This document shows positions 52,532 through 59,334 of a DNA stretch of 59,334 bases, piece after piece. Origin of the DNA: an uncultured Hungatella sp. (GTDB taxonomy: Bacteria; Bacillota; Clostridia; Lachnospirales; Lachnospiraceae); NCBI GenBank assembly GCA_910588505.1, contig CAJUPQ010000009.1, positions 1-59,334 on the forward strand, read 5' to 3'. Both the position numbers and the translations under genes were made by a program. Each line of letters opens with the position of its first letter. The first letter of the stretch is position 1. The notes beneath the pieces were generated by a model, which saw only the letters and a program-made list of their open reading frames with translations, was not told the DNA's origin and made no database searches.

Positions 52532-53863
52532 TTATCCAACCATTAGTTTTTCCTGGGGCAGCCTGGCCGTATTGGCCCCACGGCTGTCAGACATAGCCGC
52601 GAAGATCAGAGTCAGCCCGCCTACCCTTCCTATATACATCAAAACGATCAGAACCCCTCTTGACACCAATCCCAGCCCTGGCGTAAGCCCAAGACTCAGC
52701 CCTACTGTAGCCATGGCGGAGGCGGTCTCAAACATACAGGGCAATAAAGGAAGCCCCTCAACGCGGCTTATAATAAGGCCGCCGCCCAAAAACAGCGTCA
52801 GATACATCACAAGGACTGTCACCCCGCTGCGTACCGTCTCATTGTCAATCCGCCGCCCAAAAAAATGGGCGTGTTCCCTTCGGTGGAAAACAGCCGCCGC
52901 TGTGGACAGCAGCACCGCAAAGGTGGTAGTCTTCATTCCCCCCGCCGTGGAACCAGGGGAGCCGCCGATCAGCATCAGAAGGATGATGATGCCAAGTCCT
53001 GTCTCGCTCATCCGGCTAAGATCCGCTGTGTTGAACCCTGCGGTCCTGGGCGTCACAGACTGAAAGCAGGACATGAGAATACGCCTGTATAAAGGCTCTC
53101 CGGAAAATTCAAAGAAGAAAAAATACAGCGCCGGCACCGTTACAAGCAGCGCGGTAGTCGTCAGGATCACTTTGCTCTGCATCCGGTATCTCCGAACACG
53201 ATATCTATGTGTCCTGATATCATCCCAGGTCATGAACCCGATTCCTCCGATGATGATAAGCGCCATGACAGCTCCATTGACAATCCAGTTTTCCGCAAAA
53301 AAGGTTAGGGATGAGTATTCCTGTCGGATCCCCATCAGGTCAAAACCCGCGTTGCAGAAGGCGGATACAGAGTGGAACACTGCCCGCCACATCCCTCCGG
53401 CCAGACCGAACTCCCCGCAGAAGGCTGGCATCATCACCAAAGCCCCAACAAGCTCAAAAATAAGTGTCATCTTTATGATAAAGCCTGTGAGGTTCACGAT
53501 CCCTCCCACCTTGTGGGCTGAGATGGCCTCCTGCATAGTGCTGCGCTGCTTCAAGTTTATCTTTTTCCCTGACACCATAAAAACCGCCGCGCCCACAGTC
53601 ACCACACCCATGCCGCCGATCTGGATCAGCATCAAGATCACCGCCTGCCCGAACCTGGTCCAGTAAACAGCCGTGTCGTACACAATAAGCCCTGTTACGC
53701 ACACTGCCGAAGTAGAAGTAAAGAGGGCGTCCGCAAAAGCCGCCCCTCTGCCGTCCCTTGTAGCGATGGGCAGCATAAGCAGCATGCTTCCCAGGAGAAT
53801 GACCCCCGCAAATCCCAGAATGATGATCTGGGCCGATGATAGTTTCTTTTCGATTCCGCTCAT
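52532..53863 (-). CDS. ktrB: Potassium uptake channel subunit KtrB/TrkH
   Basis: A 443-residue membrane protein with the four M1-P-M2 repeats of the superfamily of K+ transporters. Selectivity-filter-like segments include TSTSAVCVTGLIVYDT, HSVSAFCNAGFDLMG, QSVTPRTAGFNTAD and ETASAMATVGLSLGL. The glycine in each loop is kept. It is first in ktrB-ktrA-small protein-kdpD-kdpE, an arrangement that puts the Ktr uptake system with the Kdp sensor pair. Confidence 0.95.
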   Translation of the reverse strand: MSGIEKKLSSAQIIILGFAGVILLGSMLLMLPIATRDGRGAAFADALFTSTSAVCVTGLIVYDTAVYWTRFGQAVILMLIQIGGMGVVTVGAAVFMVSGKKINLKQRSTMQEAISAHKVGGIVNLTGFIIKMTLIFELVGALVMMPAFCGEFGLAGGMWRAVFHSVSAFCNAGFDLMGIRQEYSSLTFFAENWIVNGAVMALIIIGGIGFMTWDDIRTHRYRVRRYRMQSKVILTTTALLVTVPALYFFFFEFSGEPLYRRILMSCFQSVTPRTAGFNTADLSRMSETGLGIIILLMLIGGSPGSTAGGMKTTTFAVLLSTAAAVFHRREHAHFFGRRIDNETVRSGVTVLVMYLTLFLGGGLIISRVEGLPLLPCMFETASAMATVGLSLGLTPGLGLVSRGVLIVLMYIGRVGGLTLIFAAMSDSRGANTARLPQEKLMVG

Positions 53864-53893
53864 AATGATTCCTGCCTCCGTGTCTCTACTTAG

Positions 53894-53958
53894 ATTATGA
53901 CACAGATGGCGTGAAAAGTGTATTAACGTAAGGGGGATGGCGTTAAGATTGCATTAAG
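53894..53958 (-). promoter_or_regulatory. Predicted activated promoter and response-regulator box upstream of ktrB
   Basis: On the minus strand a -10 like CATAAT (53894-53899) has a weak TACACT -35. Upstream, TTAATGCAATC and TTAACGCCATC are 11-bp direct repeats, the spacing used by OmpR/PhoB-type regulators. A further ACGCCATC copy overlaps the -35 spacer (53905-53912). KdpE is the obvious candidate to bind. Confidence 0.5.
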
Positions 53959-53985
53959 ACCAGAAAAGGCCAGACTGGCTGAACT

Positions 53986-54543
53986 TTAGCTCACTCTATA
54001 GATCGCAGCCGCTTTCTCTCCGGGAACAAACAGCCTCCCCATGTCAACGCCCTCCAGAGTAAGGAGCTTTATCTTCCGGTCTATCCCCCCTGCATACCCG
54101 GTCAGGCTCCCGTCCGTTCCCACCACCCGATGGCAGGGGATGATGACGGATATGGGGTTGTGTCCCACCGCCCCGCCCACAGCCTGGGCCGACATATGGT
54201 CAAGGCCGTTGGCATCGGCAATCTTTTTCGATATCTCTTTATAAGTGGTTACCTGACCGTAGGGAATGCGGCATAGGATGTCCCACACCTGCCTGCGAAA
54301 ATCGCTGCCCTCCGGCTTTAGGGGCAGCTCCTGTATGGACGGCTTCTCACCCGCAAAATAGCGGTCAAGCCATGTCTTCGTGTCCTTTAACACCTGGCAG
54401 CCTTCCCTCTCTGTCATCTCCTCTTCCTTAAAGGAGTCTGGAAAGTATTTCTGTCCCTCGATCCACAGACCTGTGAGGGCGTTGCCCCGCGCGGCCAGAA
54501 GAAATCTGCCTATAGGGGAATCGTAGTGGGTTGTATGTATCAT
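53986..54543 (-). CDS. ogt: Methylated-DNA-protein cysteine methyltransferase
   Basis: A 185-residue suicide repair protein that removes O6-methyl groups from guanine. The acceptor cysteine is in VIIPCHRVVGTDGSLTGYAGG. The helix-turn-helix region FRRQVWDILCRIPYGQVTTYKEIS and the asparagine/tyrosine residues are as expected. The C-terminal tail after GGIDRKIKLLTLE is normal. A lone gene; no ada-type regulator domain. Confidence 0.95.
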   Translation of the reverse strand: MIHTTHYDSPIGRFLLAARGNALTGLWIEGQKYFPDSFKEEEMTEREGCQVLKDTKTWLDRYFAGEKPSIQELPLKPEGSDFRRQVWDILCRIPYGQVTTYKEISKKIADANGLDHMSAQAVGGAVGHNPISVIIPCHRVVGTDGSLTGYAGGIDRKIKLLTLEGVDMGRLFVPGEKAAAIYRVS

Positions 54544-54588
54544 TTTGATGTTCCTCCTGTATATGTACCAACTTTATATTCTGTTGCT

Positions 54589-54757
54589 TCACCATCGCAT
54601 GGTGCTATCTATCTTCTTATGCCCTAAAAACTGCCGGACTTGCTTTATAGGCATTCCTTTATCAATCGCCCCTAATTTCTTCCTGATCTCCTCCTGTAGC
54701 CTGATAGATGTACTCTCGGAATCTCTCTTGCACCTGCCTTTGTGGATGATTTTCCCT
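54589..54757 (-). pseudogene. Remnant resembling the C-terminal end of a tyrosine recombinase
   Basis: A minus-strand frame without a start reads ...IRKKLGAIDKGMPIKQVRQ, then FLGHKKIDSTMRW and stop. The MPIKQVRQFLGHKKIDSTMR pattern is like the final helix region of tyrosine recombinases, where the catalytic tyrosine would follow (here Trp and stop). It joins the hsdM remnant through a frame change. Short and decayed, so the family call is moderate. Confidence 0.5.
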
Positions 54758-54896
54758 CATTGGATGTGTTAGAGCTTAAAGACCCATTGGCCAATACGGT
54801 TCCACATACTCCCCCTGCCGGGCTCAGATGGTGAAGCATGTGCTGCAGCCACGCAAAGTTGGCATTTCCCACCAGCAAAACCCCGTATTTCCATCG
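54753..54896 (-). pseudogene. Fragment of a type I restriction-modification methylase (HsdM)
   Basis: A minus-strand frame reads RWKYG, then GNANFAWLQHMLHHLSPAGG and VLANGSLSSNTSNEG. That is the internal region of HsdM N6-adenine methylases (normal: ...GNANFAW.QH..HHL.P.G......LANGSLSSNT..EG...). Only about 48 codons remain. The sequence before it (FGRLGGFIAKCKNGE) is unlike HsdM and weakly recalls the LGGF stretch of IS4-type transposases; it is too short to call. Confidence 0.75.
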
Positions 54897-55147
54897 GATA
54901 GTTTCACCATTTTTGCATTTCGCGATAAATCCCCCTAATCGCCCAAAACAAATGCTATCCCGAAATCCATCTACAGTTTACCACAAAATCAACACCTCTT
55001 CAATCTCCCCTAAACTGGATACAACGGAACTTTAAATTCGTTCTATTGGTGTACCGTTCTTCCGTAAATCAGGGTATTCGGGTTTTTATGTTTGTATACA
55101 CCCATGGATACTCCGCAGCTTGCTTTATAACATACTGAAAACCATAG

Positions 55148-55200
55148 ACCTTCCCTTCCTGGCATCACGACTCCCCTCGCCTTTTGCTCACTCAACAATA
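55148..55200 (-). repeat. Dispersed intergenic repeat, copy B
   Basis: Partner of 30464-30516 in opposite orientation, 46 of 53 identical. It sits in a 66-codon minus-strand frame (55043-55243) whose LLSEQ-A-GVV-PGREG stretch matches copy A. The rest of 54897-55255 shows no gene I can support. Confidence 0.75.
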
Positions 55201-55255
55201 CCACAATTTCATCACTTTCCCATTCCACGCCAAAAAAACTCACTCTTATAATCCT

Positions 55256-55303
55256 AAAAAACAGCCCCGCCCATACGCCAAAACACCGTACAGACAGGGC
55301 TGT
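55256..55303 (-). terminator. Terminator of the DUF2264 gene
   Basis: ACAGCCC (55261-55267) and GGGCTGT (55297-55303) pair around a 29-base loop, with five T following on the minus strand. Confidence 0.6.
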
Positions 55304-55330
55304 CCTATCCAGCCTTATCCCATTATCCCA

Positions 55331-57352
55331 TCACACACAGAGCCGTCCTTCCAGCCCCTCATAATCCACAGTCATCACCCTTCCGTCTCTCATATGCAGC
55401 GTCACCGGCCCGTAAGCCCCATATCCGTCCTCGTCCGTATAAGTCACGCGCTCCACAGGGAACAGCTCCTCCTGGCTCCAGGGCCTGTCGTCCGACCTGG
55501 TGAGAACCGAGGCGATCATCACGCAGGGGCCGTACTCATAATCCCGGTCCCGCTTAAGCTTTCCGTAGATCAGGAAACTGGCTTTTCCCAGAGGGTTCAC
55601 GCCCTCTCTCCGCTTCACGGCCAGAGACTCCCATCCCCCGTAAATTGTCAGAGCCAGCTGACACCCGGGCTTCTTTAACACCAGGGCCCTGTCGCTGCCT
55701 TTTGAAAACTCCTCCACCTGGATCTCTGTCCCGTCTTCATCCTCCGCCATGCCGTAGGCCCCCATGGTCAGCTCAAAAGGCCCCTCTGGAACCCGCATCT
55801 TGTCCACCCGCACCATACCCTCTGTCACAGGAAAATCAGCCAGGGCGATGGACGCCTTTCCCTGGAAATTATACCGAAAATCAAAATACTCCTTCCGGTA
55901 CAGCACCCCGTCCTTCATCCCGCCGTACAAGATGATATTGGGCGTCATAGCCTGGCCATCGCCGTAGGTAAGACAATACTGCATGGCCTCCGCCCCCTTA
56001 TGGTCAAAGGCCTCCCAGGGGAATTGGCTGTGAAATCCCAGGCGCACATAGTAGGGAATGTACTCATTGCCCGGCTCAAACATGCCCTTGGCCGTCCGAA
56101 ACTCGCAGGCCCCGTTGCCACCTAGACTGGCAGCCACGATCCCCGGCCCGTCCATGACTGTCTCTCGAAACTCCGTCTCCCCCAGGCCCTCCCAGGGTCC
56201 CCGGTTCTCCCTGGCCGTCCAGAACGGGTGGTCCTTCGGATAGGTCAGAGCCACCATGGTGTTGGCGATCCAGTACGGGCTCTCCGCGCAGCTGTAGCCC
56301 TGGACCATGGGCAGAAACTGCCCGTAAAATCCCAGGCTTGGCACGCCGTTTACAAACACGTCCTCCCTGGTGATAAACTGTAACAGGGCCCCGGAATTAA
56401 CCCACCTGGAGTACCCCGGATCCGCCTTGGTATGTTTCAGGAGAAACGCCGAGGCATAAGGGGATGTGGCCGCGTTGCGGTAAAGACCGCTTCTGGCCCA
56501 GAGAGTCACATGGCCCTCCCGGTCAAACATGGAAGAAAAGCTGTCTGTCATGTCATTGGCATACTGTTCGATCTTGGCTGCCATCCACGGTTCCTTCTCA
56601 TAGCCGTACCACACATTCCATATAGGCCCATACACCTGAAATGCCCACGGCGTGTAGTAGTCAAACCTGTGGCCGTCCCGATACCATCCGTCCCCCGCGT
56701 AATAAGACAGGATATTCTGGGCGTGCTCCCTCATAAGCCCCTCATCGATCTCCCAGCCCTCCATGGAAAGGAATCCCAGAATAAGCATATTAAACAGCCG
56801 CCAGTTGTGGGACTCCGTCCGCTGGATCCCAAAACCCATAAGATACTCCCCGATCCGCTGCCGCTCCTCCTGGGTGTATTTGTCCCAAATCACTTCCCTG
56901 CACTGGTCCAGGCCGATAACCAGGGAGGCGCACTCGCAGGTGTGCTGAAACGATCTTTCCCCCTCCCGGGCGATCTCCGTCAGCTCCTTCCACCCCAGAA
57001 GATATTGCTTGTGGCCCGGAGTCACCGCCCCCAGGATCAGATCCTTATAATACCCGGCCACCGGTATGCCCGCCGCCACGCAGTCCGGCCGGTTCCTCAA
57101 AAGCGGCGCCGCGATGAGAAAGCTTCTGGCCAGCCCCTCAAACTTCTCCGCGTAAGCCTTGGTGGGGGAGCTGTCCTTTGTCGGATAGCTGACCTGAAAT
57201 TCCACCCTCCGGCTCATGGGCATCTCCTCCTTTCCTGACAGGTTGGAAAATATTCCCTCAAGCAAAAATTCGCAGGCGTCCAGCCAGTGCTCCCTTGTCA
57301 TACCCGTGTAGGGGCTCCCCTGAAGATCCGGGTTTTGTACCGTAAATTTCAT
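55331..57352 (-). CDS. DUF2264 domain protein, probable glycan-active (alpha/alpha)6 enzyme
   Basis: A 673-residue soluble protein without a signal peptide. The N-terminal part (about 20-400) matches DUF2264: YTGMTREHWLDACEFLLEGIF, LARSFLIAAPLL, YLMGFGIQRTESHNWRLFNMLILGFL (about 170-195) and GDGWYRDGHRFDYYTPWAFQVYGP (about 218-242). The barrel is helical and Trp/Tyr-rich. The C-terminal part (about 400-670) looks like a beta-sandwich. Such proteins sit in polysaccharide-use loci, and some have been placed among glycoside hydrolases acting on glucuronides, but I cannot confirm the activity here. It is divergent from the AraC gene, which is likely its regulator. AAGGAGG precedes the start. Confidence 0.85.
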   Translation of the reverse strand: MKFTVQNPDLQGSPYTGMTREHWLDACEFLLEGIFSNLSGKEEMPMSRRVEFQVSYPTKDSSPTKAYAEKFEGLARSFLIAAPLLRNRPDCVAAGIPVAGYYKDLILGAVTPGHKQYLLGWKELTEIAREGERSFQHTCECASLVIGLDQCREVIWDKYTQEERQRIGEYLMGFGIQRTESHNWRLFNMLILGFLSMEGWEIDEGLMREHAQNILSYYAGDGWYRDGHRFDYYTPWAFQVYGPIWNVWYGYEKEPWMAAKIEQYANDMTDSFSSMFDREGHVTLWARSGLYRNAATSPYASAFLLKHTKADPGYSRWVNSGALLQFITREDVFVNGVPSLGFYGQFLPMVQGYSCAESPYWIANTMVALTYPKDHPFWTARENRGPWEGLGETEFRETVMDGPGIVAASLGGNGACEFRTAKGMFEPGNEYIPYYVRLGFHSQFPWEAFDHKGAEAMQYCLTYGDGQAMTPNIILYGGMKDGVLYRKEYFDFRYNFQGKASIALADFPVTEGMVRVDKMRVPEGPFELTMGAYGMAEDEDGTEIQVEEFSKGSDRALVLKKPGCQLALTIYGGWESLAVKRREGVNPLGKASFLIYGKLKRDRDYEYGPCVMIASVLTRSDDRPWSQEELFPVERVTYTDEDGYGAYGPVTLHMRDGRVMTVDYEGLEGRLCV

Positions 57353-57395
57353 CTCGTTCCTCCTTCTCCTCTTGCCTTTTTTCTACCCCTATCAT

Positions 57396-57424
57396 ATAAT
57401 AAAATCCAAACAGCTTCCTTGCAA
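57396..57424 (-). promoter_or_regulatory. Promoter of the DUF2264 gene
   Basis: TTGCAA (57419-57424) and TATTAT (57396-57401) on the minus strand with a 17-base spacer, inside the 120-base divergent region with the AraC gene. Confidence 0.6.
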
Positions 57425-57473
57425 AAACCGGCTGGTTTCTTGCGCGATCTGACTTTTGACAGGGAGAGATTTT

Positions 57474-58343
57474 ATGAACAGACCACAGACCATTTCCTGC
57501 GAACAGCTCCATTTTCCGGAAGTTATCCGCAGCCACCACATGCTGTCCGCCCAGCCATTTAACAGTGTGTACCATATGCACGACTCCTGCGAGCTTCTCC
57601 TGTTTCTCAATGGCAGCGGCGACTATTACATTGAACACCGCCTCTACCCCATCAGCCGGGGAACCCTTCTCCTCATAGGCAGCAATGAGATGCACCGGGC
57701 CGCCATCCAGGGCGCCTCCCCCTATGAGCGGATCGCCACCCATTTTTACCCGAACTTTATCCGCAGGTTTTCCACACCTGACTGTGACCTGCTTTCCTGT
57801 TTTAAAAAACGCCCCGGGGCCAGACAGGAAATCCTTGCCCTTAACCACCAGGAGCTGGAATACTACCTTTCCCTGGCGGACCGGATGCACACTGCCCTGG
57901 CAGCGGACCATTTCGGCCACGACATCCTGGCAGCCACCTACCTGCTGCAGATGCTGGTCTTTGTCAACACCTGCCTCCTCTCCAGGGGCGAAGCTCCCAA
58001 AAAGAAGCCCTCCTCCCCGGCTCTCCCCCTTTCCAGCCAGATCATGGCCTATGTGAACCGCCATCTAAACGAGCCTGTCACTGTCCTGGAACTGGCGGAG
58101 TATGTCCACCTGGACCCGTCCTATCTGTGCCGTAAATTTAAAGAGCAGGCCGGGTGCTCCCTTCGGGAGTACATTATCTTAAAGCGCGTCGCCCTGGCCA
58201 AGGAACTGCTGCACCAGGGAAAAACCGTCACCGAGGCCTGCCAGGGCAGCGGCTTTTCCGACTATTCCAACTTTATCCGCACCTTTAAAAAATACGCCGG
58301 CATGCCGCCTGGAAAATTTCGTCAAAACCAGGCCCTCCCCTGA
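57474..58343 (+). CDS. AraC-family transcriptional regulator
   Basis: About 289 residues. The N-terminal cupin sensor domain (about 20-150) has HMHDSCELLLFLNGSGDYYIE and PISRGTLLLIGSNEMHRA. The C-terminal region has two helix-turn-helix units (about 185-287): VLELAEYVHLDPSYLCRKFKE and ITEACQ-like VTEACQGSGFSDYSNFIRTFKK, the family signature. The ATG at 57474 follows AGGGAGAG and is preferred to the one at 57456. It probably responds to a sugar and controls the divergent DUF2264 gene. Confidence 0.93.
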   Translation: MNRPQTISCEQLHFPEVIRSHHMLSAQPFNSVYHMHDSCELLLFLNGSGDYYIEHRLYPISRGTLLLIGSNEMHRAAIQGASPYERIATHFYPNFIRRFSTPDCDLLSCFKKRPGARQEILALNHQELEYYLSLADRMHTALAADHFGHDILAATYLLQMLVFVNTCLLSRGEAPKKKPSSPALPLSSQIMAYVNRHLNEPVTVLELAEYVHLDPSYLCRKFKEQAGCSLREYIILKRVALAKELLHQGKTVTEACQGSGFSDYSNFIRTFKKYAGMPPGKFRQNQALP

Positions 58344-58353
58344 GATAAGAAAA

Positions 58354-58383
58354 AAAGCCCCCGCATGACGCCGCGGGGGCTTT
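58354..58383. terminator. Bidirectional terminator between the AraC and YhcH-family genes
   Basis: AAAGCCCCCGC and GCGGGGGCTTT form an 11-bp stem with an 8-base loop. On the minus strand T-rich sequence follows directly; on the plus strand only TTT. Confidence 0.85.
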
Positions 58384-58388
58384 AAACC

Positions 58389-58853
58389 TTAATTCTCTTT
58401 GATCTTTACCACGATCTTCTTTACATGAGCAGGCGCACCGTCTGCCGCCTTGGGCTTATGGCCGTCCCATGGACAAAAGACCACGAACTCTCCTGCATGG
58501 ACCGGGATCCGCAGTCCGGCCACGGAATTATCATACAGCGCCGCGTCCTTTTCCGCGTTATAGGGGACGGAAACCTTCAGCTGGTCTACCGGCGCGTAAG
58601 TCATGACCTCGCACCCTTCAATGATGTACTGGATGTCCGTATAATTCTTGTGGGACTCATATTTTGCCTCCTCCCACGGTACGGTGTCATACTCCATCAC
58701 GTTGGCGTACACGTTCTTGCCGTCAATCTCATACTTGCCGTTGTCCAGAGTCTTTAAATCGTGGCTCTTCAAAAAATCCACCGCCTTGGCATAACGTCCC
58801 TCAATGCCAAGATTCCTGTAAAAGTCCAGGTTTGCAGCAAAATCAAAAATCAT
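58389..58853 (-). CDS. YhcH/YjgK/YiaL family protein
   Basis: About 154 residues, a DUF386 cupin-like protein. MIFDFAANLDFYRNLG starts the family pattern, followed by YESHKNYTDIQYIIEG, MTYAP and FVVFCPWDGHKPKAA, whose histidine and glutamate residues likely bind metal. Relatives occur in sialic-acid and uncommon-sugar operons and may act as anomerases or isomerases, but the function is not settled. The frame extends to 58913; the ATG at 58853 follows AAAGGAGG and is preferred. Confidence 0.9.
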   Translation of the reverse strand: MIFDFAANLDFYRNLGIEGRYAKAVDFLKSHDLKTLDNGKYEIDGKNVYANVMEYDTVPWEEAKYESHKNYTDIQYIIEGCEVMTYAPVDQLKVSVPYNAEKDAALYDNSVAGLRIPVHAGEFVVFCPWDGHKPKAADGAPAHVKKIVVKIKEN

Positions 58854-58933
58854 GGGTCTGCCTCCTTTGTGACACGTTTTCACGCTTCTTTTCCTATTCA
58901 GTATACACCACAACCCATATGTTCCACAATCCC

Positions 58934-59296
58934 CTATTTAAAAAATTCGTGGCCCTGATATCGAAACAGGTAAGTTAGCTTTCCGTCAAACCAGCTGACC
59001 GCCCCGCTGCGGGAGGCGGAACGGTTCATGAAAAACAGCGCTCCCTGGGAATAGTCCTCCCCCTTCAAAGCCCGGTCCACGCTCTCTTTCGTGTCACTGC
59101 TGACCTTGCAGGTGTTGATGCTGCCGTTGGACACCGGGGAAAACTGGGAGGGCTGATACACCACGCCGGTGACCGTATCCGGAAACTGGTCGCTTTTCAT
59201 CCGGTTCAAGATCACATTGGCCACCAGGATCTTCCCCTTTTTGTCGCAGACCCCTGCCTCCGCCTCCACGATCTTTAAAAGGTGACATGTAATCAC
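58934..59296 (-). CDS. SleB-type cell-wall hydrolase, C-terminal part (frameshifted or cut by the window edge)
   Basis: The visible 120 residues are a Hydrolase_2/SleB catalytic domain: LLKIVEAEAGVCDKKGKILV with the catalytic glutamate, ANVILNRMKS, YQPSQFSPVSNGSI and FFMNRSAS. It should cut peptidoglycan, as in spore germination or cell-wall turnover. A stop lies just before the GTG at 59296. Reading one base fewer at the GG pair 59281-59282 (CC on the coding strand) joins the frame upstream as ...WISDYMS-LLKIVEAEAG. So the gene probably begins beyond the window, with a one-base insertion here. Confidence 0.75.
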   Translation of the reverse strand: MITCHLLKIVEAEAGVCDKKGKILVANVILNRMKSDQFPDTVTGVVYQPSQFSPVSNGSINTCKVSSDTKESVDRALKGEDYSQGALFFMNRSASRSGAVSWFDGKLTYLFRYQGHEFFK

Positions 59297-59334
59297 TTAT
59301 CCAACTGACACAGAATGAAACCTATTGATATAAA

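Noticed and set aside
58862..58885. Possible catabolite-control (cre) site before the YhcH-family gene
   Set aside because: TGACACGTTTTCA is one base short of the cre spacing and the other strand has several mismatches.

Overview
The window looks like chromosomal DNA of a Gram-positive anaerobe of the Lachnospiraceae (Enterocloster/Hungatella/Lachnoclostridium-like). The evidence is a PolC-type replicative polymerase, the core order pyrH-frr-uppS-cdsA-dxr-rseP-ispG-polC, a LoaP-headed polysaccharide operon, LexA/DinR-type SOS boxes and a SleB-type cell-wall hydrolase. This is inferred from gene content only; no rRNA is present.

Region 1 (1-16.3 kb, all minus strand, visibly AT-richer than the rest) is a surface or exopolysaccharide operon. 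It starts at two sigma-A promoters and the antiterminator gene loaP. It continues with a DegT aminotransferase, a PglC-type initiating phosphosugar transferase, three glycosyltransferases, an EpsG-like polymerase, a sugar-nucleotide module, a Wzx flippase and a frameshifted acyltransferase. The sugar module pairs WbpB/WbpE-like enzymes and a UDP-HexNAc 6-dehydrogenase (UDP-2,3-diamino-uronic acid pathway) with a thiolase, a FabG/PhaB-type reductase and an LpxD-like N-acyltransferase. My reading is that the operon makes its own 3-hydroxybutyryl-CoA and attaches it as an amide to the sugar. This is the most interesting system in the window. Its promoter region lies between 31-bp inverted repeats.

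Region 2 (16.3-32.1 kb, minus strand) is housekeeping: polC, a FliB-like Cys-rich protein, isoprenoid and phospholipid genes (ispG, rseP, dxr, cdsA, uppS), frr, pyrH, then a Cache-domain chemoreceptor and a sodium:alanine symporter.

Region 3 (32.3-41.8 kb) holds an AAA-ATPase/PD-(D/E)XK protein, aroD, a queuosine-salvage operon (nucleoside hydrolase QueK, ECF S-component QueT, radical-SAM QueL) behind a preQ1-I riboswitch, a transporter carrying a 45-bp tandem repeat, and asnB.

Region 4 (41.8-54.5 kb) holds purE-purM-purN-purD, a small gene of unknown function with two LexA boxes on its promoter, tRNA-Glu and tRNA-Gly, a Na/phosphate cotransporter, a KtrB-KtrA-small protein-KdpD-KdpE potassium operon (no kdpFABC), and ogt.

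Region 5 (54.5-59.3 kb) has decayed pieces of a type I restriction-modification locus and a dispersed repeat. These are followed by a DUF2264 protein with a divergent AraC regulator, a YhcH-family protein and a SleB-type hydrolase that appears frameshifted at the window edge.
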